DNA of 8,934 nt, taken from the NCBI GenBank assembly GCA_964405075.1, contig CAYOMP010000115.1:1-8934 (forward strand). The letters run 5' to 3'. The first letter of the stretch is position 1; every line of letters starts with the position of its first letter. A model generated the notes under the pieces. That model worked only from the letters and a program-made list of their open reading frames with translations. It was not told the DNA's origin and did no database searches. Below are positions 1-5,687 of this stretch, piece after piece. Both the position numbers and the translations under genes were made by a program. This stretch comes from CAYOMP01 sp964405075. Its GTDB lineage: Bacteria > Bacillota > Clostridia > Lachnospirales > Lachnospiraceae.

Positions 1-277
1 CAACACTATGTTCCTGAAGATTGTGACCTTCACCTGGAATGTAGCTTGTTACTTCGATACCGTTAGAAAGACGTACTCTGGCGATCTTTCTAAGAGCTGA
101 GTTAGGTTTCTTAGGAGTAGCTGTTTTTACTGCTGTACAAACACCTCTCTTCTGTGGTGAAGAAATATCAGTAGGTCTCTTCTTTAATGAGTTATAACCT
201 TTCTGAAGTGCTGGTGCTGTAGACTTCTTTTCAGATGTCTGTCTTCCTTTTCTTACTAACTGATTAAATGTTGGCAT
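1..277 (-). CDS. rpsL: 30S ribosomal protein S12 (5' part of gene, cut by window edge)
   Basis: S12 sits at the decoding centre of the small ribosomal subunit and helps control translational accuracy. The first 92 residues are visible and match the S12 signature: MPTFNQLVRKGR at the N-terminus, SPQKRGVCT at about 40-48, TPKKPNSALRK at about 54-64 and PGEGHNLQEHSV near the window edge. The stretch at about 13-38 is longer than in E. coli S12 and is of the Bacillus/Clostridium type. Lysine is present at position 56, where substitutions cause streptomycin resistance in other bacteria, so this is the sensitive-type allele at that residue. The ATG at 275-277 follows a strong AGGAGGTG ribosome binding site. 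rpsL normally leads rpsL-rpsG-fusA-tuf; those genes would lie beyond base 1. It has its own promoter rather than depending on the Fur-family gene upstream. Identification is essentially certain. Confidence 0.98.
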   Translation of the reverse strand, partial: MPTFNQLVRKGRQTSEKKSTAPALQKGYNSLKKRPTDISSPQKRGVCTAVKTATPKKPNSALRKIARVRLSNGIEVTSYIPGEGHNLQEHSV

Positions 278-338
278 TCTTTTTCACCTCCTGTGATTTT
301 TCCATTTGCGGTTGCTGATTTTATTAATTCAGCTTAAA

Positions 339-368
339 GCGCACAAAAACACCTTGTTTTATGCACAC
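339..368 (-). promoter_or_regulatory. Stem-loop at the predicted 5' end of rpsL mRNA
   Basis: Read on the minus strand, these 30 nt fold into a stem of 13 pairs (including G-U pairs) with one bulged U and an AGG loop. The first base lies at the predicted transcription start. Stem-loops at the extreme 5' end of mRNAs are known to protect transcripts from decay, as in E. coli ompA; that role here is inference. A second small hairpin, GCTGA/TCAGC (314-333), lies further into the leader. Confidence 0.5.
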
Positions 369-410
369 TTAGATATTTTATCCTCTAATGTTCATAATGT
401 CAAGGTGTTT
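347..410 (-). repeat. 10-bp inverted repeat bracketing the rpsL promoter
   Basis: AAACACCTTG at 347-356 is repeated as its exact reverse complement at 401-410, with 44 bp between. The right arm overlaps the -35 element and the left arm lies in the 5' stem-loop of the rpsL leader. Transcripts reading through from the Fur-family gene would contain both arms and could form a long-loop hairpin followed by a short U run, a weak terminator candidate. Transcripts from the rpsL promoter contain only one arm. Confidence 0.45.
375..403 (-). promoter_or_regulatory. Promoter of rpsL (str operon)
   Basis: On the minus strand TTGACA (398-403) and TAAAAT (375-380) are separated by exactly 17 bp, a near-consensus sigma-A promoter. 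Transcription should start around 368-370, giving a leader of roughly 90 nt before the rpsL ATG. The strength fits a ribosomal protein operon. Confidence 0.85.
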
Positions 411-434
411 ATTTCTTTTTTATATTTTATTTTC

Positions 435-905
435 TTAGGATATCTTCATTTTAGATTCTTTAGTTTCGTTTGAAACACTTGATGAACAATGCTCACAGAC
501 CTGCTTAACTATAACTTTTATTTCTCCAGTATTGGACTTTTCATAATTAAGCTGTTTTAAAAGCAGATCATACCATGCCCCTGATTCAATTTCGTGTACA
601 TGTCCGCAATGTTCACATACACGCACAGCCGTTATATCTTTTGATATATTAAAGTTTTCAGCATTAATATCATACATGTTCTTCCTATTAATAACATTTA
701 AATCCTCTAATGCCTTTACAGTTCTATACACCGTAGCAATTCCTACTGTTGGATCCTTTTTCTTTGCTATGTAATATATTTCTTTGCAACTTGAACATTC
801 ATTTTCAAGTATAACGCTAATTAAAAGTCTTCGCTGGTTAGTAATTCTACAACCATTTTTCCTAAGCAAATCCAAAATCTGAACTAATCTAGCTTCTGTT
901 GCCAT
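435..905 (-). CDS. Fur-family transcriptional regulator with an atypical metal-sensing site
   Basis: Fur-family proteins are dimeric metal- or redox-dependent repressors. This one is 156 aa from the chosen start. A winged helix occupies about 1-85, with the recognition-helix motif VGIATVYRTVKAL at 54-66. Two CxxC pairs, C97/C100 and C137/C140 (both CEHC), should form the structural zinc site. The usual HxHxH-like sensory segment before the first CxxC is absent: it reads DITAVRVC (90-97). The position of E. coli Fur His33 aligns with C37 of a CSSC motif (37-40), and Glu81 aligns with Asn. The frame is open to an ATG at 1031, but the ATG at 903-905 is preferred: AAAGGGGA lies 7 nt upstream, the Fur homology begins there, and the predicted mRNA starts near 960, downstream of the far ATG. 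Whether it answers to iron, peroxide, zinc or something else cannot be read from sequence. Confidence 0.9.
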   Translation of the reverse strand: MATEARLVQILDLLRKNGCRITNQRRLLISVILENECSSCKEIYYIAKKKDPTVGIATVYRTVKALEDLNVINRKNMYDINAENFNISKDITAVRVCEHCGHVHEIESGAWYDLLLKQLNYEKSNTGEIKVIVKQVCEHCSSSVSNETKESKMKIS

Positions 906-911
906 TGTCTT

Positions 912-919
912 TCCCCTTT
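912..919 (-). promoter_or_regulatory. Ribosome binding site deciding the Fur-family start
   Basis: AAAGGGGA on the minus strand sits 7 nt upstream of the ATG at 903-905. No comparable site precedes the alternative ATG codons near 1023-1031, so the 42-residue N-terminal extension is rejected. Confidence 0.75.
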
Positions 920-942
920 CTTCTAAACGTTTGTGCTGATTT

Positions 943-957
943 TGATACTGATTTTCA
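943..957 (-). promoter_or_regulatory. Fur-box-like operator, downstream site
   Basis: On the minus strand TGAAAATCAGTATCA matches the 7-1-7 Fur consensus TGATAATnATTATCA at 12 of 14 defined positions. It begins about 3 nt past the predicted transcription start, a position where bound protein would block the polymerase. It fits Fur better than the PerR (TTATAAT half-site) or Zur (TCGTAAT half-site) consensus. Confidence 0.6.
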
Positions 958-966
958 TTTGCATTT

Positions 967-995
967 ATTTTAAATCCAAAAAATGACTTTGTCAA
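967..995 (-). promoter_or_regulatory. Promoter of the Fur-family gene
   Basis: TTGACA (990-995) and TAAAAT (967-972) on the minus strand are spaced by 17 bp. The predicted start is near 960, giving a leader of about 55 nt. The promoter lies between two Fur-box-like sites, one just downstream of +1 and one just upstream of -35. Confidence 0.85.
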
Positions 996-1002
996 TAGTT
1001 TT

Positions 1003-1017
1003 TGATATTGGTTTTCA
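1003..1017 (-). promoter_or_regulatory. Fur-box-like operator, upstream site
   Basis: TGAAAACCAATATCA matches the 7-1-7 Fur consensus at 11 of 14 defined positions and lies 8-22 bp upstream of the -35 box. It is a direct repeat of the 943-957 site exactly 60 bp away. A perfect single half-site TGATAAT (1024-1030) lies just beyond it. Confidence 0.5.
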
Positions 1018-1075
1018 TTTACCATTATCATTTTCTACGACAAAGTCACTTGTGTTATGCGTCAAATCATAAATC

Positions 1076-2404
1076 TTATTCTTGTGCATTCTCTTTAATA
1101 AAACGCATATGTTGTTTGATATTCTTTTCATACCCATTGTCCGTTGGTTCATAGAACACTTCATTTTTAATCGAATCCGGCAAATACTGCTGTTTTACAT
1201 AATTATTAGAATAGTCATGAGCATATTTATAACCTGCACCGTGTCCCAATTTTGCGGCTCCCTTATAATGGGCATCTTGCAAATGAGTTGGTATTGGCGA
1301 TGTTTTTGTATCCTTAACAACTCCTAATGCCTTATCAATCGCCACAATCGCCGCATTACTCTTTGGTGCTGTGGCTATATAGCTTACTGCCTGGGCCAAT
1401 ACTATTCTCGCTTCAGGCATCCCCAGTCTCTCTACTGCCTGGGCTGCTGCCACCGCTACTGTTAATGCATTAGGGTCAGCATTTCCAACATCCTCCGAAG
1501 CGCATATCATTATTCTTCTGGCAATGAATGTTACACTTTCTCCTGCATACAGCATTCTTGCCAAATAGTAAATAGCAGCATCAGGGTCAGATCCTCGCAT
1601 ACTTTTTATAAAAGCAGAAATTGTATCATAATGATTATCTCCCGTTTTATCATATCTGACCACACGTTTTTGGATACATTCCGACGCGACATCTATTGTG
1701 ATATGTATTTTCTCATCCTCTGATTTCTCTGTAGTCAATACCGCCAACTCTACCGCATTTAAAACTGACCTGGCATCACCATTACAAATATCAGCTAAAA
1801 AATCTACCGCTTCATCAGTTATAACCGCATCATAAGCACCCATTCCTTTTTCCACGTCATAAACTGCTCTATTAATTAAAATCTTAATATCGTCTTTTTC
1901 TAATGACTTTAATTCAAAAATCACCGAACGGGATATTAAAGCGGGATTAACTTCAAAATAAGGATTTTCTGTTGTTGCACCTATTAATATTATTGTTCCA
2001 TCTTCTACAAATGGTAATAAATAATCCTGCTGTCCCTTGTTAAAGCGATGAATTTCGTCAATAAATAGTATCGTCTTCTTTTGGAACATTCCACTATTAT
2101 TTTTGGCTGCCTCCACAACCTCTTCCATATCTTTTTTTCCTGCACTAGTGGCATTAATTTGCATAAACTCTGCACTGGTTGTATTAGCAATAACCTTTGC
2201 CAAAGATGTTTTTCCCGTTCCAGGTGGACCATAAAATATTATAGAACTCAATTTGTCAGCCTTAATTGCCCTATATAATAATTTATCTTTTCCTATTATA
2301 TGTTGCTGTCCTACCACTTCATCAAGGGTTCTAGGACGCATTCTTGCTGCCAACGGAGATTCTTTTTCCATATTGGTTGTTCGCATGTATTCGAATAAAT
2401 CCAT
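1076..2404 (-). CDS. rarA: Replication-associated recombination protein A (RarA/MgsA), AAA+ ATPase
   Basis: RarA is a cytoplasmic tetrameric AAA+ ATPase, homologous to eukaryotic WRNIP1/Mgs1, that acts at stalled replication forks and associates with single-strand-binding protein. The 442 aa length is normal. The family signature PLAARMRPRTLDEVVGQQH starts at residue 17. The Walker A motif GPPGTGKT is at 59-66, Walker B LFIDE at 113-117, sensor 1 GATTENP at 142-148 and a candidate arginine finger R159 in SRS. The C-terminal tetramerisation region carries the conserved GAGYKYAHDY. The ATG at 2402-2404 has AGGAAGG 6 nt upstream. A TAAAAT at 2442-2447 could be its -10, but I see no good -35. It is 129 bp downstream of trkH on the same strand, so part of its transcription could come from the trk operon. 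No clear terminator follows; the next gene has its own promoter. Confidence 0.97.
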   Translation of the reverse strand: MDLFEYMRTTNMEKESPLAARMRPRTLDEVVGQQHIIGKDKLLYRAIKADKLSSIIFYGPPGTGKTSLAKVIANTTSAEFMQINATSAGKKDMEEVVEAAKNNSGMFQKKTILFIDEIHRFNKGQQDYLLPFVEDGTIILIGATTENPYFEVNPALISRSVIFELKSLEKDDIKILINRAVYDVEKGMGAYDAVITDEAVDFLADICNGDARSVLNAVELAVLTTEKSEDEKIHITIDVASECIQKRVVRYDKTGDNHYDTISAFIKSMRGSDPDAAIYYLARMLYAGESVTFIARRIMICASEDVGNADPNALTVAVAAAQAVERLGMPEARIVLAQAVSYIATAPKSNAAIVAIDKALGVVKDTKTSPIPTHLQDAHYKGAAKLGHGAGYKYAHDYSNNYVKQQYLPDSIKNEVFYEPTDNGYEKNIKQHMRFIKENAQE

Positions 2405-2533
2405 ATTTTTCCTTCCTGTGTTCTATCTGCTTTAACACTCTATTTTAATCATATACATCGTTGAAATATTCTATCTAAATCCCAGCTACTGCAGTCTAAA
2501 ATTTGTCACACTTACTGAAAAAGAAATATAAAC

Positions 2534-3979
2534 CTAAAATCTATTACGTTTCCACACATATGGTGAAAATAACACTAACATAGGAAATACTTCTAATCTG
2601 CCTGCTAGCATATCAAAACTCAAAACAATTTTTGAAAATCCAGAAAACAAATTAAAGTTCTGTGTTGGACCTACCAATTCCAATCCTGGCCCTATGTTAT
2701 TAAATGTAGCTGCTACAGCAGTAAAGTTAGTAGTCATATCATAATTATCTATACTTACAAGTAAACATGACGCCACAAATATTAATATATACGCAATCAA
2801 ATATATGTTAACCGCTCTAACAACTTCATGTTCAACCACTCGGCCATCCATTTTTATTTTCTTAATACCATGTGGGTGAACAAATGTAAATATTTCCTTT
2901 TTCACTGTCTTCATCATAATTATGAAACGAGAAACCTTCATTCCACCACCCGTGCTACCTGCTGATGCTCCAATAAACATCAAAATAACAAGGATTGTCT
3001 TTGGCAACTGTGGCCATAAGTCATAATCTGTAGTTGAAAAACCTGTAGTTGTTATTATAGAACCAACTTGAAATGCCGAATGACGTATTGATTCCTCCCA
3101 AGTGCCGTAATGCCCTCTTATACAAATAGCAATAATAATAACAGAAACTAATATTATTCCTAAATATGCTTTAAATTCTTCTGATTTTAAAATTTGCTTC
3201 CATTTTTTACATAATGCTAAATAATATATGTTAAAATTAACACCACATAAAATCATAAATACTGTTACTATTCGCTGTATTGCTGGAGAATAATCTGTCA
3301 GACTGGAATTTTTGGTTCCAAATCCTCCTGTACCTACGGTTCCAAAGCCGGTAGTAGCAGCTTCAAATAAAGGCATTCCAGCTAGACACAGTGAAATTAT
3401 AGTAATAATTGTTATCAAAGTATATATTCCATATAGAATGGCTGCTGTATTTCTAAGTCTTGGAACTATCTTTTCTATTGAAGGCCCTGTACTTTCAGCC
3501 TTCATAAGGTATATACTAGCCCCTCCATGAGCCGGCAATACTGCCAACCCACAGACCAGAACTCCCATACCACCTATCCAATGAGTAAAACTTCTCCATA
3601 ACAGCATACATTTAGATAGACTCTCCACGTCCTCCAATATACTGGCACCAGTTGTTGTAAAACCTGAAACAGTTTCAAACACTGCATTAATAACCGAAGG
3701 AATTTCACCACTAATTACAAAGGGTATCGCCCCAAATATACTTAATGAAATCCAACTGAGTGCAACCGTAATATAACCTTCCAACGCATAAAACTCTCTG
3801 TTCATATTTATTTTCCAGCTTAAAACAGTCCCAAAAACCAAACATAATATCATAGTTATCAAAAATGCCACTGCACTTTTTTCCCTATACATTACTCCAA
3901 CAAGCATTGGAAATATCATAAGTAAGCCTTCCATTTTTAGGACACGGCCTACCGTACTTCTTATCATCGAATGATTCAT
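2534..3979 (-). CDS. trkH: Potassium uptake protein TrkH/KtrB family (membrane subunit)
   Basis: This is the ion-conducting membrane subunit of a Trk/Ktr-type K+ uptake system; it pairs with the RCK-domain protein encoded just upstream. The 481 aa protein is strongly hydrophobic, with membrane segments along its whole length. It shows the four-fold pore-loop organisation: TTTGAS at 108-113, TVGTGGF at 214-220, TTTGFS at 310-315 and NNIGPG at 427-432. Each contains the glycine that forms the selectivity filter. The conserved GASAGSTGGGMK at 337-348 belongs to the gating region that controls the pore. The basic segment at about 350-380 is probably cytoplasmic. The ATG at 3977-3979 follows GAGGAGA (3988-3994), which sits in the 17-bp gap after the trkA stop, so the two genes are almost certainly co-transcribed and translated in step. 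Trk versus Ktr naming is the only uncertainty. Confidence 0.95.
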   Translation of the reverse strand: MNHSMIRSTVGRVLKMEGLLMIFPMLVGVMYREKSAVAFLITMILCLVFGTVLSWKINMNREFYALEGYITVALSWISLSIFGAIPFVISGEIPSVINAVFETVSGFTTTGASILEDVESLSKCMLLWRSFTHWIGGMGVLVCGLAVLPAHGGASIYLMKAESTGPSIEKIVPRLRNTAAILYGIYTLITIITIISLCLAGMPLFEAATTGFGTVGTGGFGTKNSSLTDYSPAIQRIVTVFMILCGVNFNIYYLALCKKWKQILKSEEFKAYLGIILVSVIIIAICIRGHYGTWEESIRHSAFQVGSIITTTGFSTTDYDLWPQLPKTILVILMFIGASAGSTGGGMKVSRFIIMMKTVKKEIFTFVHPHGIKKIKMDGRVVEHEVVRAVNIYLIAYILIFVASCLLVSIDNYDMTTNFTAVAATFNNIGPGLELVGPTQNFNLFSGFSKIVLSFDMLAGRLEVFPMLVLFSPYVWKRNRF

Positions 3980-3996
3980 AACTGTATTCTCCTCAA

Positions 3997-5352
3997 TTAA
4001 CTAAGTATATCAAGCGCAGTGTTAAGTCCTATTGTTGTTGTAACGACAATAATTGAATCGCCCTGTCTAATTTGATCTTGACCATTTGGAATAATGCTCT
4101 TGCCATCTCTGGTTATACAGCCAATCAATATGTTTTCTTTTAAATTCAAATCTCTAATTGGTACATTTGTTAATTTGGAATCTTCCCTAATTGCAAATTC
4201 CAATACCTCAACCTGGTCATCATACAGTCGATAAAGTGTTCTAATCTCGCTTCCCATAGAATTCTTTGTAGAACGCACATATTGAAGAATTCTTTCTTTT
4301 GTTAAATTCTTAGGATATACAACACTGTCTAAATCCAAATTATCAACAACTTCGTTTAGTTGGAATCTATTAATTTTTGTAACTACCTTTTGCTTAACAT
4401 GTTTGCTGGCAAATAGTGATAAAAGAATATTTTCTTCATCAAAATTTGTTAATGCCACGAAAGAATCTGTATTATCAATTCTTTCCTCTTTTAATACTTC
4501 CTTATCACTACCATCTCCGTGAATAATAGATGCATCCGGTAATAAATCACTCAATTCCTCACATCGTTTAAAATCCTGCTCTATTATTTTTACATCAATA
4601 CCTGCTTTGAGTAACATTCTGGTAAGATATACTGTTATCTTACCTCCACCAACTATCATTGTATTTTTTACAGGATTGATTCTTGCTTTAATTTTTCTAA
4701 AGAAATCCACTGCTCCCTTACGGGTTGTCAATATAGAAATCATATCTCCACTCTGCAACACAGTGTCTCCTTTAGGTATTGTCACAACACCATTTCTTTC
4801 CAATGCACATACTAATACACCATCTTTAATCATCGATGCTACTTCTACTAAAGACATATTATCTAAGATTGAGTCTGGTGGAATTCTATAACGTACAGTT
4901 TCTGCTTGCCCTTTTGAGAAAAAGCCAATCTCACTGGCATTAGGAAAACATAATAAATTAAAAATTTCCTGTGCAGTTAATAACTCCGGATTTATTATCA
5001 TTGACAAGCCTAATTCTCTCTGCAAAAAAACACTTTCCTGTTCATAAACCGGATTTCTAACTCTGGCTATTACTCTACATTTTCCAGCTTTTTGTGCTAT
5101 TACACAGCATAATAAATTGAGTTCATCTGAACCTGTAACTGAAATTACCAAATCTGTGTCTGCTATTCCAGCCTCCACTAAAACGGAATAATTACTACCA
5201 TTACCGCATATTCCCATAATATCATAGGCTGTTGCCAGTCTGGAAACTCGCTCCCTGTTAGTATCAATTACACATATATCATTATTTTCTTTGCTTAGCT
5301 GTATAGCCAAAGTGCTTCCCACTTTGCCACAGCCTATAATAATAATTTTCAT
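3997..5352 (-). CDS. trkA: Trk system potassium uptake protein TrkA (two RCK domains)
   Basis: TrkA is the cytoplasmic nucleotide-binding ring that gates TrkH. The 451 aa protein has the TrkA duplicated architecture rather than the single-domain KtrA form: TrkA-N 1-125, TrkA-C about 145-215, second TrkA-N about 229-345, second TrkA-C about 370-450. The first Rossmann fold has GCGKVG at 7-12 and an acidic residue, D30, at the end of strand 2, typical of NAD(H)-binding RCK domains. The second has GGGKIT at 235-240, where the last glycine of GxGxxG is replaced by threonine, and E259 at the strand-2 end. The ATG at 5350-5352 follows AAAGG (5361-5365). It is first in the trkA-trkH operon and has a near-consensus promoter immediately upstream. 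Confidence 0.95.
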   Translation of the reverse strand: MKIIIIGCGKVGSTLAIQLSKENNDICVIDTNRERVSRLATAYDIMGICGNGSNYSVLVEAGIADTDLVISVTGSDELNLLCCVIAQKAGKCRVIARVRNPVYEQESVFLQRELGLSMIINPELLTAQEIFNLLCFPNASEIGFFSKGQAETVRYRIPPDSILDNMSLVEVASMIKDGVLVCALERNGVVTIPKGDTVLQSGDMISILTTRKGAVDFFRKIKARINPVKNTMIVGGGKITVYLTRMLLKAGIDVKIIEQDFKRCEELSDLLPDASIIHGDGSDKEVLKEERIDNTDSFVALTNFDEENILLSLFASKHVKQKVVTKINRFQLNEVVDNLDLDSVVYPKNLTKERILQYVRSTKNSMGSEIRTLYRLYDDQVEVLEFAIREDSKLTNVPIRDLNLKENILIGCITRDGKSIIPNGQDQIRQGDSIIVVTTTIGLNTALDILS

Positions 5353-5390
5353 ATCTCTATCCTTTATATTTAATATTAATTTATCGTATC

Positions 5391-5419
5391 ATTTTAACAC
5401 TTTTTATATTCTAGTGCAA
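5391..5419 (-). promoter_or_regulatory. Promoter of trkA-trkH
   Basis: TTGCAC (5414-5419) and TAAAAT (5391-5396) on the minus strand, 17 bp apart. The predicted start near 5384 gives a leader of about 32 nt, too short for a K+-linked riboswitch such as ydaO/yuaA. No such structure is visible upstream. Confidence 0.75.
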
Positions 5420-5481
5420 TAACCATAGTTCCCTTATAATATCACATAATTTTCTTATAATGTACATCACAGATTCCTTAA

Positions 5482-5572
5482 ATGAGAAACAAGCTTTGCG
5501 AGTTTCGATAGTTTCGCGGCGCTCGTCGAAAATTTATGTAAACATAATTTTCTCCTCGTTGCTCGCGTAAAT
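5482..5572. repeat. Dispersed intergenic repeat, copy 1 (91 bp)
   Basis: This segment matches 8600-8681 without gaps apart from one 9-nt insertion (an extra ATAGTTTCG) and with 6 substitutions over 82 aligned positions, about 93% identity. It is much richer in CG dinucleotides than the surrounding A+T-rich DNA. On the plus strand it starts ATGAGAAAC and ends near GCTCGCGTAAAT. Within it, GAAAAT...ATTTTC encloses TATGT/ACATA, an 11-bp hairpin with one bulge, in this copy only. It lies between the trkA promoter and the kduD terminator, outside coding sequence. I do not recognise a named family. Confidence 0.8.
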
Positions 5573-5579
5573 GCAAACA

Positions 5580-5597
5580 AAGTGGACAAGTCCACTT
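5580..5597. repeat. 18-bp perfect palindromic element
   Basis: AAGTGGAC and GTCCACTT flank two bases; the arms are perfect 8-bp complements. It lies 7 bp from the end of repeat copy 1. It lacks a clean U-tract on either strand, so it is a poor terminator and could instead be a protein-binding site or part of the repeat element. The loop of two bases is small for an RNA hairpin. Confidence 0.6.
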
Positions 5598-5610
5598 CAC
5601 CCCTTGACAA

Positions 5611-5655
5611 AAACTAAAAAATAAGACTTCAAATCCTAATGAACTTGAAGTCTTA
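5611..5655 (-). terminator. Rho-independent terminator of kduI-kduD
   Basis: An 11-bp perfect stem (TAAGACTTCAA 5622-5632, complement 5645-5655) with a 12-nt loop. On the minus strand it is followed by TTTTTTAGTTTTTG, a good U-tract. It sits about 33 bp past the kduD stop. Confidence 0.9.
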
Positions 5656-5687
5656 CTAATATCATTCTTAAACGTTATACGTTCTAA

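Larger units (their letters stand above)
5420..5687. other. Non-coding stretch between trkA and kduD
   Basis: About 270 bp with no credible gene on either strand. From the trkA side it holds A+T-rich DNA of no evident function (5420-5481), the dispersed repeat (5482-5572), a perfect palindrome (5580-5597), and the kduD terminator (5611-5655). Confidence 0.8.

Noticed and set aside
1082..1327. Open frame of 81 codons on the plus strand, antisense to rarA
   Set aside because: Fully inside a strong gene on the other strand, no ribosome binding site or recognisable protein; likewise the plus-strand frames inside trkH, trkA and kduD.
5353..5481. Possible cyclic-di-AMP (ydaO/yuaA) or other K+-linked riboswitch upstream of trkA
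   Set aside because: The promoter leaves only about 32 nt of leader and no conserved riboswitch motif is visible.
5444..5553. 12-bp direct repeat ACATAATTTTCT at 5444-5455 and 5542-5553, possible target-site duplication
   Set aside because: The second copy lies inside the repeat element rather than at its edge, and the string is A+T-rich, so chance is likely.
5604..5609. TTGACA on the plus strand, possible promoter near the kduD terminator
   Set aside because: No acceptable -10 at 16-18 bp, and no plus-strand gene follows.
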